DNA of 7,308 bases. It comes from Ruminococcus sp. (lineage in GTDB: Bacteria > Bacillota > Clostridia > Oscillospirales > Ruminococcaceae). The notes beneath the pieces are model-generated. The model was not told the DNA's origin, searched no databases, and saw only the letters and a program-made list of their open reading frames with translations. This document shows positions 5,889 to 7,308 of the stretch, piece by piece. Position 1 is the stretch's first letter, and the number at the start of each line of letters is the position of its first letter. Made by a program: the position numbers and the translations under genes. The stretch spans positions 1 through 7,308 of the forward strand of contig DYCW01000033.1 in assembly GCA_019417865.1 (NCBI GenBank). Direction: 5' to 3'.

Positions 5889-6884
5889 TCATGCTTCCTC
5901 CTTTTTTGCTTTCTTTGCACCCAGTGGTTTGGTCATGGTCAGCTTGTCGATGTATGGGGTGAGCAGGTTCATCAGTAGGATGGAGAACGAGCAGCCCTCT
6001 GGCATGCTGGCAAATTCCCGGATGACAAAGGTCAGAATGCCGCAGCCAATGCCGAAGATCCACTTGCCCTTTGTGGTAATCGGGGTGGTCACATAGTCAG
6101 TTGCCATGAAAAATGCACCAATCATGACACCGCCGCTCAGCAGGGCATATGGTACAGCGGTCAGATCACCGCCGGTTGCCAGCGTATAGAAGAACGTCAG
6201 CACGCCCAGCGAACCAAGATAGGCAACGGGTGTGGATGGGGAGATGATTCTTGTGAAAATCAGGAACAGTCCGCCGAGGAGCAGTGCCAGTGCGGAGGTT
6301 TCTCCGATACAGCCGCCGACATTGCCGAGGAAAAGTGCGGTCAGGCTGGCATCCCCGCTGACGAGCGGTGTTGCAGAGGTGACAGCATCCAGATCCAGCG
6401 AACCGGCAGAAGAAGCAAGCATATTGCCCAGGGAAAGTCCCTGGTAGTAGAATGGCTTGACCCAGGTTGTCATATCACCGGCGAAGGAAAGCAGCAAAAA
6501 CACTCTGCCGGTAATGGCAGGGTTGGCAAAGTTGCAGCCCAAACCGCCGAACAGCTGTTTGACGACTGCAATGGCAAAGATACAGCCAATGGCTGCTTCC
6601 CAAAACGGCAGCGTTGCCGGTAGATTCAGAGCCAGCAGCAAACCGGTCAGAGCGGCACTGCCGTCTGTGATCGTAATGGGTTTTTTCATCAGCTTCTGAC
6701 AGACTGCTTCCGTTGCCAGACAGACGGCAATGCAGAAGAGTATGAGCAGCAGTGCCCGCAGTCCAAAGAAAATCACACCGGACACCGCAGCCGGCAGCAG
6801 TGCCAGCAGCACCAGTCCCATAATTTTTTGTGTTGTCATCCCGCTCCGAACATGTGGAGACGGGGAAACGGTCAGTAATTGCAA
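5889..6884 (-). CDS. rnfD: RnfD, flavin-carrying membrane subunit of the Rnf complex
   Basis: A complete 331-residue polytopic membrane protein of the RnfD/NqrB family. LLTVSPSPHVRS (3-14) is the usual N-terminus. FGGLGCNFANPAITGR (112-127), ATDYVTTP (261-268) and PEGCSFSILLMN (295-306) are family motifs. DAVTSAT (166-172) is an exact flavinylation motif, so Thr172 should carry covalent FMN. The tail is short and charged (KKAKKEEA). The frame extends 37 codons upstream, but that part overlaps rnfC and is not RnfD-like. The start is placed at TTG 6884, with AAAGGGG at 6899-6893 spaced eight bases and the conserved LLTVS directly after it; a GTG three codons earlier lies inside that ribosome binding site. 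It lies 16 bases after the rnfC stop and ends one base before rnfG. Confidence 0.95.
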   Translation of the reverse strand: MQLLTVSPSPHVRSGMTTQKIMGLVLLALLPAAVSGVIFFGLRALLLILFCIAVCLATEAVCQKLMKKPITITDGSAALTGLLLALNLPATLPFWEAAIGCIFAIAVVKQLFGGLGCNFANPAITGRVFLLLSFAGDMTTWVKPFYYQGLSLGNMLASSAGSLDLDAVTSATPLVSGDASLTALFLGNVGGCIGETSALALLLGGLFLIFTRIISPSTPVAYLGSLGVLTFFYTLATGGDLTAVPYALLSGGVMIGAFFMATDYVTTPITTKGKWIFGIGCGILTFVIREFASMPEGCSFSILLMNLLTPYIDKLTMTKPLGAKKAKKEEA

Positions 6885-6900
6885 AACAGACACCCCTTTC

Positions 6901-7308
6901 TTACTTCTTGGCAGCTGCCATGACCATTGCCTTGGCAAACTGATTGGTTTCAGCGACTGGGCGTTTTGCTGGACAGGCATAGGTACAGCAGCCACAGTTC
7001 ATACATAAGGTAACATGCAGCGTTTGCAAAGCATCGATATCTTTTTTCTGGTAAGCCTTTGCAATCTGCGGCGGCATCAGCCGCAGAGGACAGGCTTGGA
7101 TACAGCGTCCACAGTGAATGCAGGCGGATGCCTTTGGTGCAGCAGAATTTGCAAATGCCACGATGGCATTATTTGCCTTTAAAATCGGATCGTGCATGTC
7201 TGCAATCGGCATTCCCATCATGGGGCCGCCGTACAGCAGTTTTTTGACTCGTTCCCTATCGCACTGTGCAAAGGTCAGTACATCTTCCACCGGTGTTCCC
7301 ATGGGCAC
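6901..7308 (-). CDS. rnfC: RnfC, C-terminal part, NADH-side iron-sulfur subunit (cut by window edge)
   Basis: Only the last 135 codons are in the window; the frame is open at 7308, so the NAD(H)- and FMN-binding N-terminal domain lies outside. The visible part starts at the segment VPMGTPVEDVL and includes YGGPMMGMP (26-34 of the fragment), both typical of the soluble RnfC domain before its ferredoxin part. Two [4Fe-4S] motifs follow: C63-C66-C69-C73 (CIHCGRCIQACP) and C102-C105-C108-C112 (CMNCGCCTYACP). RnfC sits on the cytoplasmic face and exchanges electrons with NAD+/NADH. The protein ends normally at AAAKK. It is the first visible gene of the rnfCDGEAB operon, so the promoter is likely upstream of the missing part. 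Confidence 0.95.
   Translation of the reverse strand: MPMGTPVEDVLTFAQCDRERVKKLLYGGPMMGMPIADMHDPILKANNAIVAFANSAAPKASACIHCGRCIQACPLRLMPPQIAKAYQKKDIDALQTLHVTLCMNCGCCTYACPAKRPVAETNQFAKAMVMAAAKK

Noticed and set aside
6885..6995. 37-codon N-terminal extension of RnfD
   Set aside because: It overlaps the end of rnfC, reads as out-of-frame sequence, and lies before the conserved LLTVSPSPH start of the family.
1..7308. CRISPR arrays, insertion sequences, tRNA or rRNA genes, phage or defence genes
   Set aside because: I saw no regular spaced repeats, no transposase motifs or terminal repeats and no tRNA-like cloverleaf. The genes present are ordinary metabolism and glycan functions.

Overview
The window looks like chromosomal DNA from an anaerobic Firmicute of class Clostridia. 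The evidence is a complete rnf gene order C-D-G-E-A-B, a long cysteine-rich clostridial-type RnfB, strong AGGAGG-type ribosome binding sites and intermediate G+C. A Ruminococcus-like (Oscillospiraceae) host is my best guess, but that is inference from style and not a match to a database.

Left part, + strand (1-1351): the 3' end of an unrecognised gene runs into a family 2 glycosyltransferase gene. The two overlap by four bases (TTGA), which suggests an operon for surface polysaccharide or glycoconjugate assembly that extends off the left edge.

Middle (1352-1955): a 604-base gap without a convincing protein gene. It holds a run of four stem-loops. Two of these have unrelated stems but almost identical ten-base loops (TYTACCCCGG). 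A possible -10 box lies just before the first stem-loop, so a small regulatory RNA is possible. The gap ends with a good extended -10 promoter for the next gene.

Centre (1956-3176): a complete UDPGP-family nucleotidyltransferase resembling eukaryotic UDP-N-acetylhexosamine pyrophosphorylase. It would make a UDP-sugar of the kind glycosyltransferases use. It ends at a bidirectional terminator shared with the convergent rnf operon.

Right part, - strand (7308 down to 3256): the rnf operon, transcribed right to left as rnfC (3' part only), rnfD, rnfG, rnfE, rnfA, rnfB. The genes are tightly packed, with ATGA overlaps at G/E and E/A. Together they encode the membrane ferredoxin:NAD+ oxidoreductase, which couples electron flow between reduced ferredoxin and NAD+ to Na+ or H+ pumping. 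The key residues are present: ferredoxin motifs in RnfB and RnfC, flavinylation threonines in RnfD and RnfG, and membrane cysteines in RnfA and RnfE. The operon promoter lies outside the window.

Most of the window is ordinary. The part that may be undescribed is the stem-loop cluster at 1504-1748.
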